A stretch of 22,490 nt of DNA from Desulfurococcales archaeon (GTDB lineage Archaea > Thermoproteota > Thermoprotei_A > Sulfolobales > Acidilobaceae), in assembly GCA_015521095.1 (NCBI GenBank), contig WAOU01000029.1, positions 1 to 22,490 of the forward strand. The letters run 5' to 3'. Positions within the stretch are counted from its first letter, which is position 1, and every line of letters starts with the position of its first letter. The position numbers were made by a program, and so were the translations under genes. Positions 15,029-22,490 of the stretch are shown here, in pieces. Under the pieces are notes generated by a model. It did no database searches and was not told the origin of the DNA. It worked only from the letters and a program-made list of their open reading frames with translations.

Positions 15029-15492
15029 CACACGCCGTGTTCATAGTCGTGTCAGTGGTGATGGCAAGTGTACTGTCACTCGTGGTATTGGGAAAACTCA
15101 GCTATGTTCAGTCTCTCTTTTCGCAAATGGTCACTGAGAAAACGAATGCTCTAGGAGTCAGGCTCATGATAGTAAACGCATACCGAGACACTGTTAACGA
15201 CACAATATATATCTATGTCAAAAACGTTGGAACAATGCCCTTCAGCGAAATACAAGAAATCGACATATACATAGGGAACTACACCCAGAGTCTCGACTAC
15301 TACAAATACAACTCTACAGCAACACCCGGCACCTTCAACATAACAGAGCTGTACAAACAAGACAATGTTTGGAGCCCAGGAGAAACCCTCCGGTTTAACG
15401 TCAATCCCTCAAAGGATTACACTTCAGTGGTTAGGATAAAGGTAGTCCTACCGAATGGCGTCATCTCAGAGGAGGTTGTAGACCTTGGATGA
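15007..15492 (+). CDS. flaG: Archaellum stator-type protein FlaG
   Basis: A 161-residue protein with one N-terminal membrane helix (about 8-30) and a beta-sandwich ectodomain of the archaellin-like FlaF/FlaG type (VRLMIVNAYRD, IYIYVKNVGTMPF, IKVVLPNG). FlaG forms filaments capped by FlaF in the pseudoperiplasm and contacts the S-layer. Sequons NDT, NYT, NST and NIT are present. GAGGTG lies seven bases upstream of the ATG, within the end of the preceding gene. FlaG is told from FlaF by gene order and by FlaF's typical MGLST start, so a swap of names is possible but unlikely. Confidence 0.85.
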   Translation: MGESTAVAHAVFIVVSVVMASVLSLVVLGKLSYVQSLFSQMVTEKTNALGVRLMIVNAYRDTVNDTIYIYVKNVGTMPFSEIQEIDIYIGNYTQSLDYYKYNSTATPGTFNITELYKQDNVWSPGETLRFNVNPSKDYTSVVRIKVVLPNGVISEEVVDLG

Positions 15493-15512
15493 CGGGGAGG
15501 GGGTGAGCAGAT

Positions 15513-16043
15513 ATGGGTCTGAGCACAGTAATGGCCTCGACAATAATCTTCTACATGCTGATCACAATGATAGGTTTCCTAGCAGGAATAACAGTGATGA
15601 TGCTATCAAGCACAGTAAAAGCCCAACTAATAGTAGATGAGCTTCCACACGACGATATAAACCTAGAAAACTACACCTACAACAGTACAACAGCACAAAT
15701 AGAGATTAACATAACAAACACTGGTAGCAACCTCATATACCGTTACGATGACTTCGACATAATAGTCAAATACACAAACAACACTAACCCAATCATATTC
15801 TACGCGTCCTTCCAAGGAGCATATACCAGCACAGCAACAACTCCAGGATGGTACATAAAGGCAATATACGATGCAAGCGGCTACCCACAACCATACAATA
15901 CTACAACACATACCCCATGGAAACCTAACACAATCCTAGACATCGTGATAATTCTACCATCAACCCCAGACACCGCCGCTAAAGTAACAGTCACAATCGC
16001 CACGCCGGGAGGAGGAAAAGAATATCTCGAGTTTACGGGGTGA
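15513..16043 (+). CDS. flaF: Archaellum S-layer-binding protein FlaF
   Basis: A 176-residue protein starting MGLSTVMASTIIFYMLITMI, the usual FlaF N-terminal helix, followed by a beta-sandwich ectodomain (IEINITNTGSNLI, FDIIVKYTNN, ILDIVIILPS) with many N-glycosylation sequons. FlaF binds the S-layer and anchors the motor as a stator. A strong purine signal GGGGAGGGGGTGAG precedes the ATG. Its stop TGA overlaps the Shine-Dalgarno of flaH. Confidence 0.88.
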   Translation: MGLSTVMASTIIFYMLITMIGFLAGITVMMLSSTVKAQLIVDELPHDDINLENYTYNSTTAQIEINITNTGSNLIYRYDDFDIIVKYTNNTNPIIFYASFQGAYTSTATTPGWYIKAIYDASGYPQPYNTTTHTPWKPNTILDIVIILPSTPDTAAKVTVTIATPGGGKEYLEFTG

Positions 16044-16047
16044 GAAA

Positions 16048-16752
16048 ATGGTCCTCAAACTATTACCTACAGGAAACGATGAATTCGACATGAAGCTAGG
16101 AGGAGGCATACCCTACCCAGCCCTCATAGTAATCGAGGGAGAACACGGAAGCGGAAAAACAGCTCTAAGCTTACTCTTCCTAAAAGGAGCGCTAGACGCT
16201 GGCTACAGAGCAATAGTATTCACCAGCGAGTCAAAGCCATTCGACTACATCATAAAAGCAGAAGCCTCCGGATTCCCTCTAGAGAACCATTATCTAGAAC
16301 GAAAACTAAGAATATACAGTATGCAGTACCCCGGTCCCCTGACAAAAGAACTAGCCGACACAATCGTCGAGAGACTATCCCACGCGGTAAAGAAATTATC
16401 AGACCACTACGACTTCCTAGTAATAGACTCAATAACATACCTAGCAGCATCAGCAACACCAGCACTCCTAAACACACTATTCGTACAGCTCAAATCCCTA
16501 GTCGTCTACAATAAAGGAGTAATCATAACATCTCATCCCGGAATTGTACCCGAAGAAGCAAGAGTAAGACTAGCAGGCTCGGCAGATGGCTATCTCAAGA
16601 CCTCAGCCGCCGTGATAGGAGGTAGAAGACTCAAAGTCCTCTCGGTTGTAAAGCTTAGGGGCGCTCCTCCTGGAATCGATACAACAATTACATTCGATGT
16701 TGATCCAGCCTTCGGAATCAAGCTAGTCCCAATCATGGTAAGCCAGGCATAG
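16048..16752 (+). CDS. flaH: Archaellum ATPase-like protein FlaH
   Basis: A 234-residue RecA/KaiC-like protein of normal length. Walker A is GEHGSGKT (31-38). Walker B is FLVIDS with D127. FlaH binds ATP, forms a ring inside FlaX or the FlaC/D/E ring, and interacts with FlaI to switch and assemble the archaellum. GGGGTGA lies four bases before the ATG and overlaps the flaF stop, indicating coupled translation. Confidence 0.96.
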   Translation: MVLKLLPTGNDEFDMKLGGGIPYPALIVIEGEHGSGKTALSLLFLKGALDAGYRAIVFTSESKPFDYIIKAEASGFPLENHYLERKLRIYSMQYPGPLTKELADTIVERLSHAVKKLSDHYDFLVIDSITYLAASATPALLNTLFVQLKSLVVYNKGVIITSHPGIVPEEARVRLAGSADGYLKTSAAVIGGRRLKVLSVVKLRGAPPGIDTTITFDVDPAFGIKLVPIMVSQA

Positions 16753-16774
16753 TCCTAGGGGGAGGTGGGGGAGC

Positions 16775-18511
16775 ATGGCACTAGGAGTACCGAAGCTCAA
16801 GCTGAGAAGAAAGAGTAGCCCCAAAAAACAAATACTCGAGCAACTAGGGATCAAAGAGATAGACTTTGGTGAGAGACCAGCATATCTAGAAGAATACATT
16901 AGGAAAGTAACCGAAGAACTGGGAGAGACACCAGAACTAGTTGACAAGCCAAGTAGCGAGCTAAAAAGAGCGAGAAAATTCAACGTTATTTATCCAGTAG
17001 GCGGAGGAGTATTCATTCACGCCTATACCCCCAAGGACCCCCTGGAAGCGTTCAATATCTATGGAGTAATAGAACCCCCAAGACCAGACGCAAAACTACT
17101 AAGACTTATAGACGAAGCACTCGCGATAATCATATCAGAAGAACACACGCCCAGAAGCGCTGAAGAAAAGAAAGCACTACTACTCACTTTAATAGACGAA
17201 GTAATAACACCAGTAGACGAGGCCCCCGATTACGGAGAACTACTAGAAAAAGGAGTAACAATAACCAGAGTCCCAGTAAAGAAAGATGAAATCGACTACC
17301 TAAAATACCACGTTGTCAGAGACAAGGTAGGTGTAGGAGTACTAGAACCCTTCCTCAGGGACCCATACCTCGAGGACATAACCTGCAACGGAGCCGGGCC
17401 AATCTACGTGGTTCACAAGATATTCGGCAATATGAAGAGCACCGCAGGCTTCAAGACACACGACGAACTAGACGACTTCATAGTAAAGCTGGGAGAGAAA
17501 ATAGGAAAACCAATAAGCCACGCAAGACCAGTAATAGACGCGACTCTACCGGATGGAAGCAGAATAAACATAGTATATGGAAAAGACGTCAGCTTATTCG
17601 GAAGCAACTTCACAATAAGAAGAGTAGCCAAGATACCAATCAGCGTCACCCAGCTAATAAACTGGGGCACCTTCGACGAGAGAATAGCAGCCTACATGTG
17701 GATGATGCTAAGAGAAGGAATGAGCGTCTTCATATGTGGAGAAACAGCAAGCGGAAAAACAACCAGCCTAAACGCCATAGCCGCATTCATAAAACCAACA
17801 GCAAAGATAGTAACCATAGAAGACACCGCAGAAGTTGTCCTTCCACACCCCAACTGGACACGAGAACTAACTAGAGACACGGGCAGGCCAGAGACTAGCG
17901 TCACAATGTTCGACCTACTCAGAGCAGCACTAAGACAAAGACCAAACTACATCATAGTAGGAGAGATAAGAGGCGCAGAAGGAAACATAGCCTTCCAAGC
18001 AATGCAAACAGGCCATCCCGTAATGGCGACATTCCACGCAGCAGACCTAACCAGGCTCATCCAGAGACTCACTAATCCACCTATAAGCGTACCCAAGACA
18101 AACATGGATAGCCTAAACATAGCCTGGTTCCAGAGCGCAGTGTACACGAAGACCGGACTACTAGCAAGAAGAGTAATAGCAATCAACGAAATAATAGGCT
18201 ACGATCCAGCAAGCGACGGAATAGCCGCTATACCGGTCTTCACATGGGACCCAGTAGAAGACAGATTCATCTTCGCTGGAAAAGGAGCAAGCTACCTCCT
18301 CGAGGAAAAAATAGGGACAATGAGAGGACTCACAAAGAGAGAAATGAAAATCATATACGACGAGCTCGAGATGAGAGCAGCATATCTCCGAGAACTAGTC
18401 AACAGGAAAATATTCGAATATCCGAAAGTCTTCAAAGCAATAGTCTACGCGGATAGAGTCGGCATCGAAACAGCATTGAAGCGAATACGGCAAGGACAAC
18501 TAGACTTCTAG
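16775..18511 (+). CDS. flaI: Archaellum assembly and rotation ATPase FlaI
   Basis: A 578-residue secretion-type hexameric ATPase (GspE/VirB11 superfamily). The N-terminal domain reaches about residue 270. Walker A is GETASGKT (322-329), the Asp box is TIEDTAEV, Walker B contains YIIVGEIRG (E397), and the His box is GHPVMATFHAAD. All catalytic motifs are intact. FlaI powers filament assembly and then rotation, working on the platform FlaJ and with FlaH. It has an unusually purine-rich signal, GGGGGAGGTGGGGGAG, just before the ATG. The gap after flaH is 22 bases. Confidence 0.97.
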   Translation: MALGVPKLKLRRKSSPKKQILEQLGIKEIDFGERPAYLEEYIRKVTEELGETPELVDKPSSELKRARKFNVIYPVGGGVFIHAYTPKDPLEAFNIYGVIEPPRPDAKLLRLIDEALAIIISEEHTPRSAEEKKALLLTLIDEVITPVDEAPDYGELLEKGVTITRVPVKKDEIDYLKYHVVRDKVGVGVLEPFLRDPYLEDITCNGAGPIYVVHKIFGNMKSTAGFKTHDELDDFIVKLGEKIGKPISHARPVIDATLPDGSRINIVYGKDVSLFGSNFTIRRVAKIPISVTQLINWGTFDERIAAYMWMMLREGMSVFICGETASGKTTSLNAIAAFIKPTAKIVTIEDTAEVVLPHPNWTRELTRDTGRPETSVTMFDLLRAALRQRPNYIIVGEIRGAEGNIAFQAMQTGHPVMATFHAADLTRLIQRLTNPPISVPKTNMDSLNIAWFQSAVYTKTGLLARRVIAINEIIGYDPASDGIAAIPVFTWDPVEDRFIFAGKGASYLLEEKIGTMRGLTKREMKIIYDELEMRAAYLRELVNRKIFEYPKVFKAIVYADRVGIETALKRIRQGQLDF

Positions 18512-18534
18512 TAATAAAAGGAGGCTGAACAGAG

Positions 18535-20214
18535 ATGCTATCAAACATTAATCTACGAATGTTTTTACCAGCAAAAGAGAAGACGACATTTCTATACATC
18601 GCCTTACTAATTGTAGGGATAGCTGTATTCATACTAGGTACACGTATAGCATCAACAATGCTTGAGAGCGTCGGTATAATAGTTATTATTGTATCTTTTA
18701 TGCTCTTATTCATAATGCCCTTCGTGAGAAAATTCCTCTCAGGCCCGAAAGTAGATCTAGACCTAGTATATAGTCTCCTACACATGAGGCTAGTGGCATC
18801 CGGAAAGAATCCAGCAGGTAAAGTACTAGGATCAGTATCTGATCCTAGTCTCTATGGAATCTACTCTAAGACATTTGCAAAAGCAGTCGTACTAGCAAGA
18901 GAATGGGGATACAATCTCTCAGAGGCACTATCATACATCGCCAAGAATATAACAGAGAAAGCCTTCAAAGAAGTAGTCCAGAGACTTGCACTCACAATAA
19001 AGCTCGGCGCTGACCTAGAAACATTTCTGGAAACTGAATACAATACTCTAGCGCATGAATACGAGTTCCAATACCAGAGATCACTTAACAACATGAGAGT
19101 ACTATTAGGAGTCTATGTGGCGACACTTGCAGCCCTAGTCTTTGCACTGGCAAACTTTATGCTCCTTTCATTCTTCTTCTTCGGTTCACACACCATACTT
19201 CTCCAAGCCTATATCGCAGGAATAACCATGGTCATAGTACTTGGAGGACTTATCGTATTCTTTCTCCCTAAGAAAGTATTCGATATTAAGGGACGTCACG
19301 CTAGGGAAAACCGTCTAGTTAGGTTAATCGACTTAACCTCTGGCCTTGCAACTGCATTAGCAATAGTCCTTCCAGCACTCTATCTTAGGGGTAAGCCTAT
19401 AGACGCGTTAACGCTCGGAATAGCAGTAACACTCGCCGGCATCCCAATGCTGGTACCCGGGATAATAGCGCTCATGTACGAGTCCCGTGTAAACAATGTC
19501 GACACGTTCTTCCCCGTATTCATCAGGAGCCTCGGAAGCTTCATATCGACAATACCCAGCCTTAAACATGCCATAAGCCAAGTACTCCGAGCAGACCTTG
19601 GAGGACTATCGAAGCTTATCTATAGATTCCACTCTAGACTAGAGAACGAGATCCCACCGGATATAGTATGGAAGCGGTTTGCAATAGAAAGTGGATCTGA
19701 GCTAGTTCGTAGAGGCTCAAGAATATTCCAGGACACGATAGAATACGGTGGAGACACGGAGCTCGCAGGAAAAGCAATATCCGACCACAACAATATGCTC
19801 CTTGGCCTAAGACGATTAAGGAACCAAATAGCATCAAACTTCACATCAACAACGATAGTCATACACTCGACTGTAGTAGCAATATCAATGTTCGTTCTCG
19901 GCCTAATAACCTATTTCAACGAGGTCCTAATGCAGCTAACAAGCCAGTTAACCCCTGAAGTTGCAGGATATATCTTCATTCAGCCCGTCAACATCGAATT
20001 CTTAAACAAAACAATATATGCCTTCGTAGTAATGCTCACAATAATTAACTCATATCTTATAGCGAAAGTCAGACCCTTCAGCCAGAGAAGTTTCTGGATA
20101 TATCTAGGAATAATGTTGATAACAACAGGAGTCTCCGCGTATCTAAGTAGTCGTGCAGTGGACTATGTGCTACAAACTATGGCGTCTGTGAGCTTGCCCG
20201 AGCTAGGTGTGTGA
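18535..20214 (+). CDS. flaJ: Archaellum membrane platform protein FlaJ
   Basis: A 559-residue polytopic protein with about nine hydrophobic segments, two after the N-terminus (18-60), a pair around 190-245, another pair around 265-315 and three at the C-terminus. Two cytosolic T2SF/GspF-like domains lie between them (about 75-185 and 320-430), the second holding the basic helices that contact FlaI. This matches FlaJ topology and length. AGGAGG precedes the ATG. It is the last gene of the archaellum operon and is followed by a T-rich inverted repeat. Confidence 0.95.
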   Translation: MLSNINLRMFLPAKEKTTFLYIALLIVGIAVFILGTRIASTMLESVGIIVIIVSFMLLFIMPFVRKFLSGPKVDLDLVYSLLHMRLVASGKNPAGKVLGSVSDPSLYGIYSKTFAKAVVLAREWGYNLSEALSYIAKNITEKAFKEVVQRLALTIKLGADLETFLETEYNTLAHEYEFQYQRSLNNMRVLLGVYVATLAALVFALANFMLLSFFFFGSHTILLQAYIAGITMVIVLGGLIVFFLPKKVFDIKGRHARENRLVRLIDLTSGLATALAIVLPALYLRGKPIDALTLGIAVTLAGIPMLVPGIIALMYESRVNNVDTFFPVFIRSLGSFISTIPSLKHAISQVLRADLGGLSKLIYRFHSRLENEIPPDIVWKRFAIESGSELVRRGSRIFQDTIEYGGDTELAGKAISDHNNMLLGLRRLRNQIASNFTSTTIVIHSTVVAISMFVLGLITYFNEVLMQLTSQLTPEVAGYIFIQPVNIEFLNKTIYAFVVMLTIINSYLIAKVRPFSQRSFWIYLGIMLITTGVSAYLSSRAVDYVLQTMASVSLPELGV

Positions 20215-20221
20215 GAGGGAA

Positions 20222-20267
20222 GTCTTTTTATTTGGTTCTTGTAATTGTTAGGTTATTTTAAAAAGAC
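20222..20267 (+). terminator. Inverted repeat with T-run after flaJ
   Basis: GTCTTTTTA (20222-20230) and TAAAAAGAC (20259-20267) are perfect 9-bp inverted copies with a 28-nt AT-rich loop. The T-run begins 10 bases after the flaJ stop. It probably ends the archaellum transcript. Confidence 0.55.
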
Positions 20268-20274
20268 AAGAAGA

Positions 20275-20303
20275 TTTATAAGTAAACAAAAGTATATTTA
20301 TAG
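20275..20303 (+). promoter_or_regulatory. Probable promoter of the double-HTH regulator gene
   Basis: TTTATAAG (20275-20282) and TTTATAG (20297-20303) lie upstream of the regulator. The same TTTATAAG, followed by a second TATA-like element, occurs before flaB. The downstream copy predicts a leader of about 50 bases. Confidence 0.45.
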
Positions 20304-20374
20304 GAACAGCCTATTATTTAAGTGGAGACGCGTTCAACTCATAGCCGATACTATAGGTTAGGGGTGCCAGGCCA

Positions 20375-21283
20375 ATGACGATGCTAAAAGCCGATATCCT
20401 AGGAGACACACTCTGTGAGGCCTGGAATGAGGGGCTCACTATATCAGAGATACCCACACTCCTAGGTATATCGAGACCTACATTCTACAAGATCCTCAAA
20501 GAATTCTATGCAAAGGGTCAAATAATAAGATTCCTGCCTAACATAAACGCTCTTGGCTACGAGATCCTAGTTACAAACACAAGAAGCAGATCTGGTCTAA
20601 ATACCTACAATTTGTTCTATGTTAAATCACGTGAATCGAGAACAGTAAAAGAAATTCTAGAAACATTAGGCGTTAATGTAGAGGGACTATACAGGGTTTC
20701 ATATGTATTATGTAGCGCTAAGAAAATGACGATATGCCTACCCGCATCAAAAACCATGAGGCCCTCACTTGCAGAGGTGGCATTAATCAAAGAATTGAGT
20801 ATAAGGTTTACCCATACAAGAGATCTAGCAGTAAGAACCGGGCTCTCTTGGCAAAGAGTCACGTCTCTTATACAGAAAATCAAGGAGAAAGGCCTGATAA
20901 TATCACCTATAATTCATTCGACTGATTCACAATCAATGACAGGAGCAATAATCAGGCAGACTAGAAAACCCGATCCCAGTGATCTTGCAATGCTTTCACC
21001 CAAATATTCGGTTATAGTGCTCTCATCAGTAATTGATCCTAACGACTTCCTAGTTATCGCCATGACTAGTACGAGGAGAATACTTGACTACACAGAACAC
21101 GTGTCAAGCAATAAACCAATCATAAAAGAAGTAGTCCTTACAAAGAACTATCCATGGCCACCAATGTCCAATGAGTGGATAATAGGTGAGGGAGAAACGG
21201 AGAGTATATTTGAACAATTGGTTGCTATCACTCCTGTCCAAATACCTGTAGGAATAGTATCAATGTCAAGGTTCTTTAGGTAA
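20375..21283 (+). CDS. Double helix-turn-helix DNA-binding protein, candidate archaellum regulator
   Basis: A 302-residue soluble protein with two predicted winged-HTH units: residues 21-50 (LTISEIPTLLGISRPTFYKI) and 145-175 (TRDLAVRTGLSWQRVTSLIQ). Between them lies an alpha/beta region (55-125), and the C-terminal third (about 195-302) may be a sensory or dimer domain. There are no membrane helices, unlike ArnR of Sulfolobus, which sits in the same place next to the archaellum genes. The ATG follows GGGGTG by eight bases. Its position between the archaellum operon and the VWA gene suggests a role in controlling archaellum expression, but no target is proven. It could instead regulate an unrelated neighbour. 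Confidence 0.75.
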   Translation: MTMLKADILGDTLCEAWNEGLTISEIPTLLGISRPTFYKILKEFYAKGQIIRFLPNINALGYEILVTNTRSRSGLNTYNLFYVKSRESRTVKEILETLGVNVEGLYRVSYVLCSAKKMTICLPASKTMRPSLAEVALIKELSIRFTHTRDLAVRTGLSWQRVTSLIQKIKEKGLIISPIIHSTDSQSMTGAIIRQTRKPDPSDLAMLSPKYSVIVLSSVIDPNDFLVIAMTSTRRILDYTEHVSSNKPIIKEVVLTKNYPWPPMSNEWIIGEGETESIFEQLVAITPVQIPVGIVSMSRFFR

Positions 21284-21378
21284 TCGTTTAATTATCTTGT
21301 TAACATTTTTATGAATACTATTTAACAAAATAATTATTAAAACAATCATTAAAAATTATAAAGGTAGCGTGAGCAAGC
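21284..21378 (+). promoter_or_regulatory. AT-rich intergenic region with T-run and TATA-like stretches
   Basis: About 95 bases, over 75% A+T, holding a T-run (21306-21310) and several TATA-like stretches (for example TATTTAACA near 21319). They may end the regulator transcript and start the VWA transcript, but no single element can be chosen with confidence. Confidence 0.3.
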
Positions 21379-22239
21379 ATGAACAAATTTATCATAAAAT
21401 ACAACGAGCAAGGTATAGAAACAATAGAAGAATACTACTATCCAAAAAAGAATAGCGGTAGTTCTGCGAAAATCATTAAGCTAGAAGTAAAGCCCATAAT
21501 TGTCGCTAGAAGAGGCCTAATACTATATGTTGATACCAGTCCCTCAATGGATGGAGAAGTATTATACAAGACGAGGAAACAACTAGAAAAACTAGTAAAA
21601 TCCTCTCTCCTGGACAAAATAGAATTATACTCGTGGTGCAGCAATGTAAAAGGACCCACTACTCCAAACAAGCTAAAGATCTGTGAAGGGTCAAATCTCG
21701 AAAAAACCCTCAAACACGCACTCGCATGGTCCAGCGAGACAGGATTAGACCCAGTAATAATAACGGATCTCGAGATAACATCCGGTACAAAAAACAAAAA
21801 GAAACTCTGCAAAATGATCTCTGAGCTCAAAAATCTAAAGCATGAACCCCTACTCCTGGTAAACAAGACTGACAAAACAGACCATGAAATATACATCTAT
21901 CTCAAAGAAGATTGTGAGGTTCAGGTGTATGAACTAAACTTAGAACACGTGGATGCACAAATTCTATTATTAACTAAAAGATTAATAAATATTCCTATAG
22001 ATATAAAAATTATCAATAAATTAAACAATCCGAATATAACCACTTATATTGAGACACCAATCCACCGGGAAGACTACAAGCTAACAAAATACATTTTCGT
22101 CCAAAAAGAAGGACTTGTAGGGATAAGAATAACTTCACTAAAGGAGAACAGCAATGCCGAAACCGGTATTGCTAAAACTTATCTCCATAGAATGATTCAC
22201 TTAAATGAATTAGAAAGCCTCACATCTATAGTTACATAG
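21379..22239 (+). CDS. VWA-domain protein with intact MIDAS motif
   Basis: A 286-residue cytosolic protein. Residues about 38-200 form a von Willebrand A domain. Strand LILYVDTSPSMDG carries the metal-site DxSxS (D52, S54, S56), T110 lies in SNLEKTLKHAL, and D130 in IITDLEITSG completes the MIDAS. A smaller beta-rich C-terminal part follows. It has no signal peptide or membrane helix, so it is not a surface adhesin. In Sulfolobus the VWA protein ArnB, together with the FHA protein ArnA, represses archaellum synthesis, so the location next to the archaellum operon and a regulator is suggestive. No FHA or kinase gene is in the window. Cytosolic VWA proteins partnered with MoxR ATPases are an alternative. 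The start is ATG, with GGTAGCGTGAG upstream. Confidence 0.8.
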   Translation: MNKFIIKYNEQGIETIEEYYYPKKNSGSSAKIIKLEVKPIIVARRGLILYVDTSPSMDGEVLYKTRKQLEKLVKSSLLDKIELYSWCSNVKGPTTPNKLKICEGSNLEKTLKHALAWSSETGLDPVIITDLEITSGTKNKKKLCKMISELKNLKHEPLLLVNKTDKTDHEIYIYLKEDCEVQVYELNLEHVDAQILLLTKRLINIPIDIKIINKLNNPNITTYIETPIHREDYKLTKYIFVQKEGLVGIRITSLKENSNAETGIAKTYLHRMIHLNELESLTSIVT

Positions 22240-22285
22240 TTTTCTCTTCCGCAGTGCACCTATACGCAGAATCCTTGGCGAATAC

Positions 22286-22311
22286 CCCCGGGAAACCCGG
22301 GGATTTCCCGG
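22286..22311. other. GC-rich palindrome with two mutually exclusive hairpins
   Basis: CCCCGGG-AAA-CCCGGGG (22286-22302) forms a 7-bp stem. CCGGGAAA (22288-22295) with TTTCCCGG (22304-22311) forms a competing 8-bp stem. It lies 47 bases after the VWA stop codon and upstream of the next promoter. No T-run follows, so simple termination is not obvious. Confidence 0.65.
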
Positions 22312-22341
22312 AAACATCTCTTCCTAGATACGGCTTAACCC

Positions 22342-22373
22342 TTAAATAACTAGAAGCATCACCCGATAAATAA
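22342..22373 (+). promoter_or_regulatory. Promoter region of the last gene
   Basis: TTAAATAA (22342-22349) and GATAAATAA (22365-22373) are both plausible TATA boxes. The second predicts a leader of about 20 bases. Confidence 0.4.
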
Positions 22374-22414
22374 CGAGCACAAAGTATTACCCGTATTAGA
22401 AGGGTGTATGCATC

Positions 22415-22490
22415 ATGAAGTCGAACAGACTAGGAATTAAGACAGCGCTTTACGCTGTACTCCTAATAGCACTTATGGTAATGGCATATA
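22415..22490 (+). CDS. Start of a secreted or membrane protein, cut by window edge
   Basis: Only 25 codons are visible: MKSNRLGIKTALYAVLLIAL, then MVMAY. The pattern of a few basic residues followed by a hydrophobic stretch is a signal peptide or first membrane helix. AGGGTG (22401-22406) sits eight bases before this ATG; an ATG at 22408 is out of frame and soon stops. The function cannot be told. Confidence 0.7.
   Translation, partial: MKSNRLGIKTALYAVLLIALMVMAY

Noticed and set aside
1..22490. CRISPR array, insertion sequence, integrase or prophage
   Set aside because: No regularly spaced repeats, transposase or integrase motifs, or terminal inverted repeats with target duplications were seen. 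The tRNA genes show no adjoining attachment-site duplication.

Overview
The window is chromosomal DNA from a hyperthermophilic crenarchaeon, most likely of the order Desulfurococcales. Three things point there: the order of the archaellum cluster, the archaellin N-terminus (GIVGIEAA followed by an Ala/Val-rich helix), and codon use rich in ATA, AGA/AGG and CTA. GGTG/GGAG Shine-Dalgarno motifs and TTTATAA-like TATA boxes are frequent, tRNAs encode CCA, and one tRNA has an intron. The genus cannot be settled from the sequence alone.

Left part (1-4400): a partial tRNA-Ser(UGA), a UspA stress protein, a textbook C/D box sRNA whose two guides match the 23S rRNA peptidyl-transferase centre, a two-gene operon (an unrecognised protein and an MgtC/DUF4010-type membrane protein), tRNA-Leu(UAG), a DUF2258-like protein, a possible structured RNA, and another unrecognised protein.

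Middle part (4489-13217): first come two large cell-surface genes. One product has a signal peptide, a probable beta-propeller ectodomain and a C-terminal membrane anchor. The other is an unusually large protein with a class III (pilin/archaellin) signal peptide. Housekeeping genes follow: a PLP aminotransferase, a MarC-family membrane protein, an M20 metallopeptidase, cysS and a ThiF/MoeB/HesA-type E1 enzyme. The last three run close together and end at an intron-containing tRNA-Arg(UCU).

Right part (13400-20270): a complete archaellum (archaeal flagellum) cluster with one archaellin gene (flaB), a FlaD/E-like cytosolic gene where Sulfolobales carry flaX, then flaG, flaF, flaH, flaI and flaJ. 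FlaB is the filament subunit. FlaF and FlaG are stator-type pseudoperiplasmic proteins. FlaH and FlaI are the ATPase core on the membrane platform FlaJ. A T-run after flaB, with a TATA-like element behind it, would allow flaB to be expressed at a different level from the machinery genes.

Directly downstream (20375-22239) are a double-HTH DNA-binding protein and a VWA (MIDAS) protein. This resembles the archaellum regulators ArnR and ArnB of Sulfolobus and may be a local control module. The window ends inside a new secreted-protein gene.

All three tRNA genes lie just behind a co-directional protein gene, with a TATA box at or close to that gene's stop codon. No CRISPR array, insertion sequence or integrase was seen, and no gene-free stretch exceeds about 260 bases.
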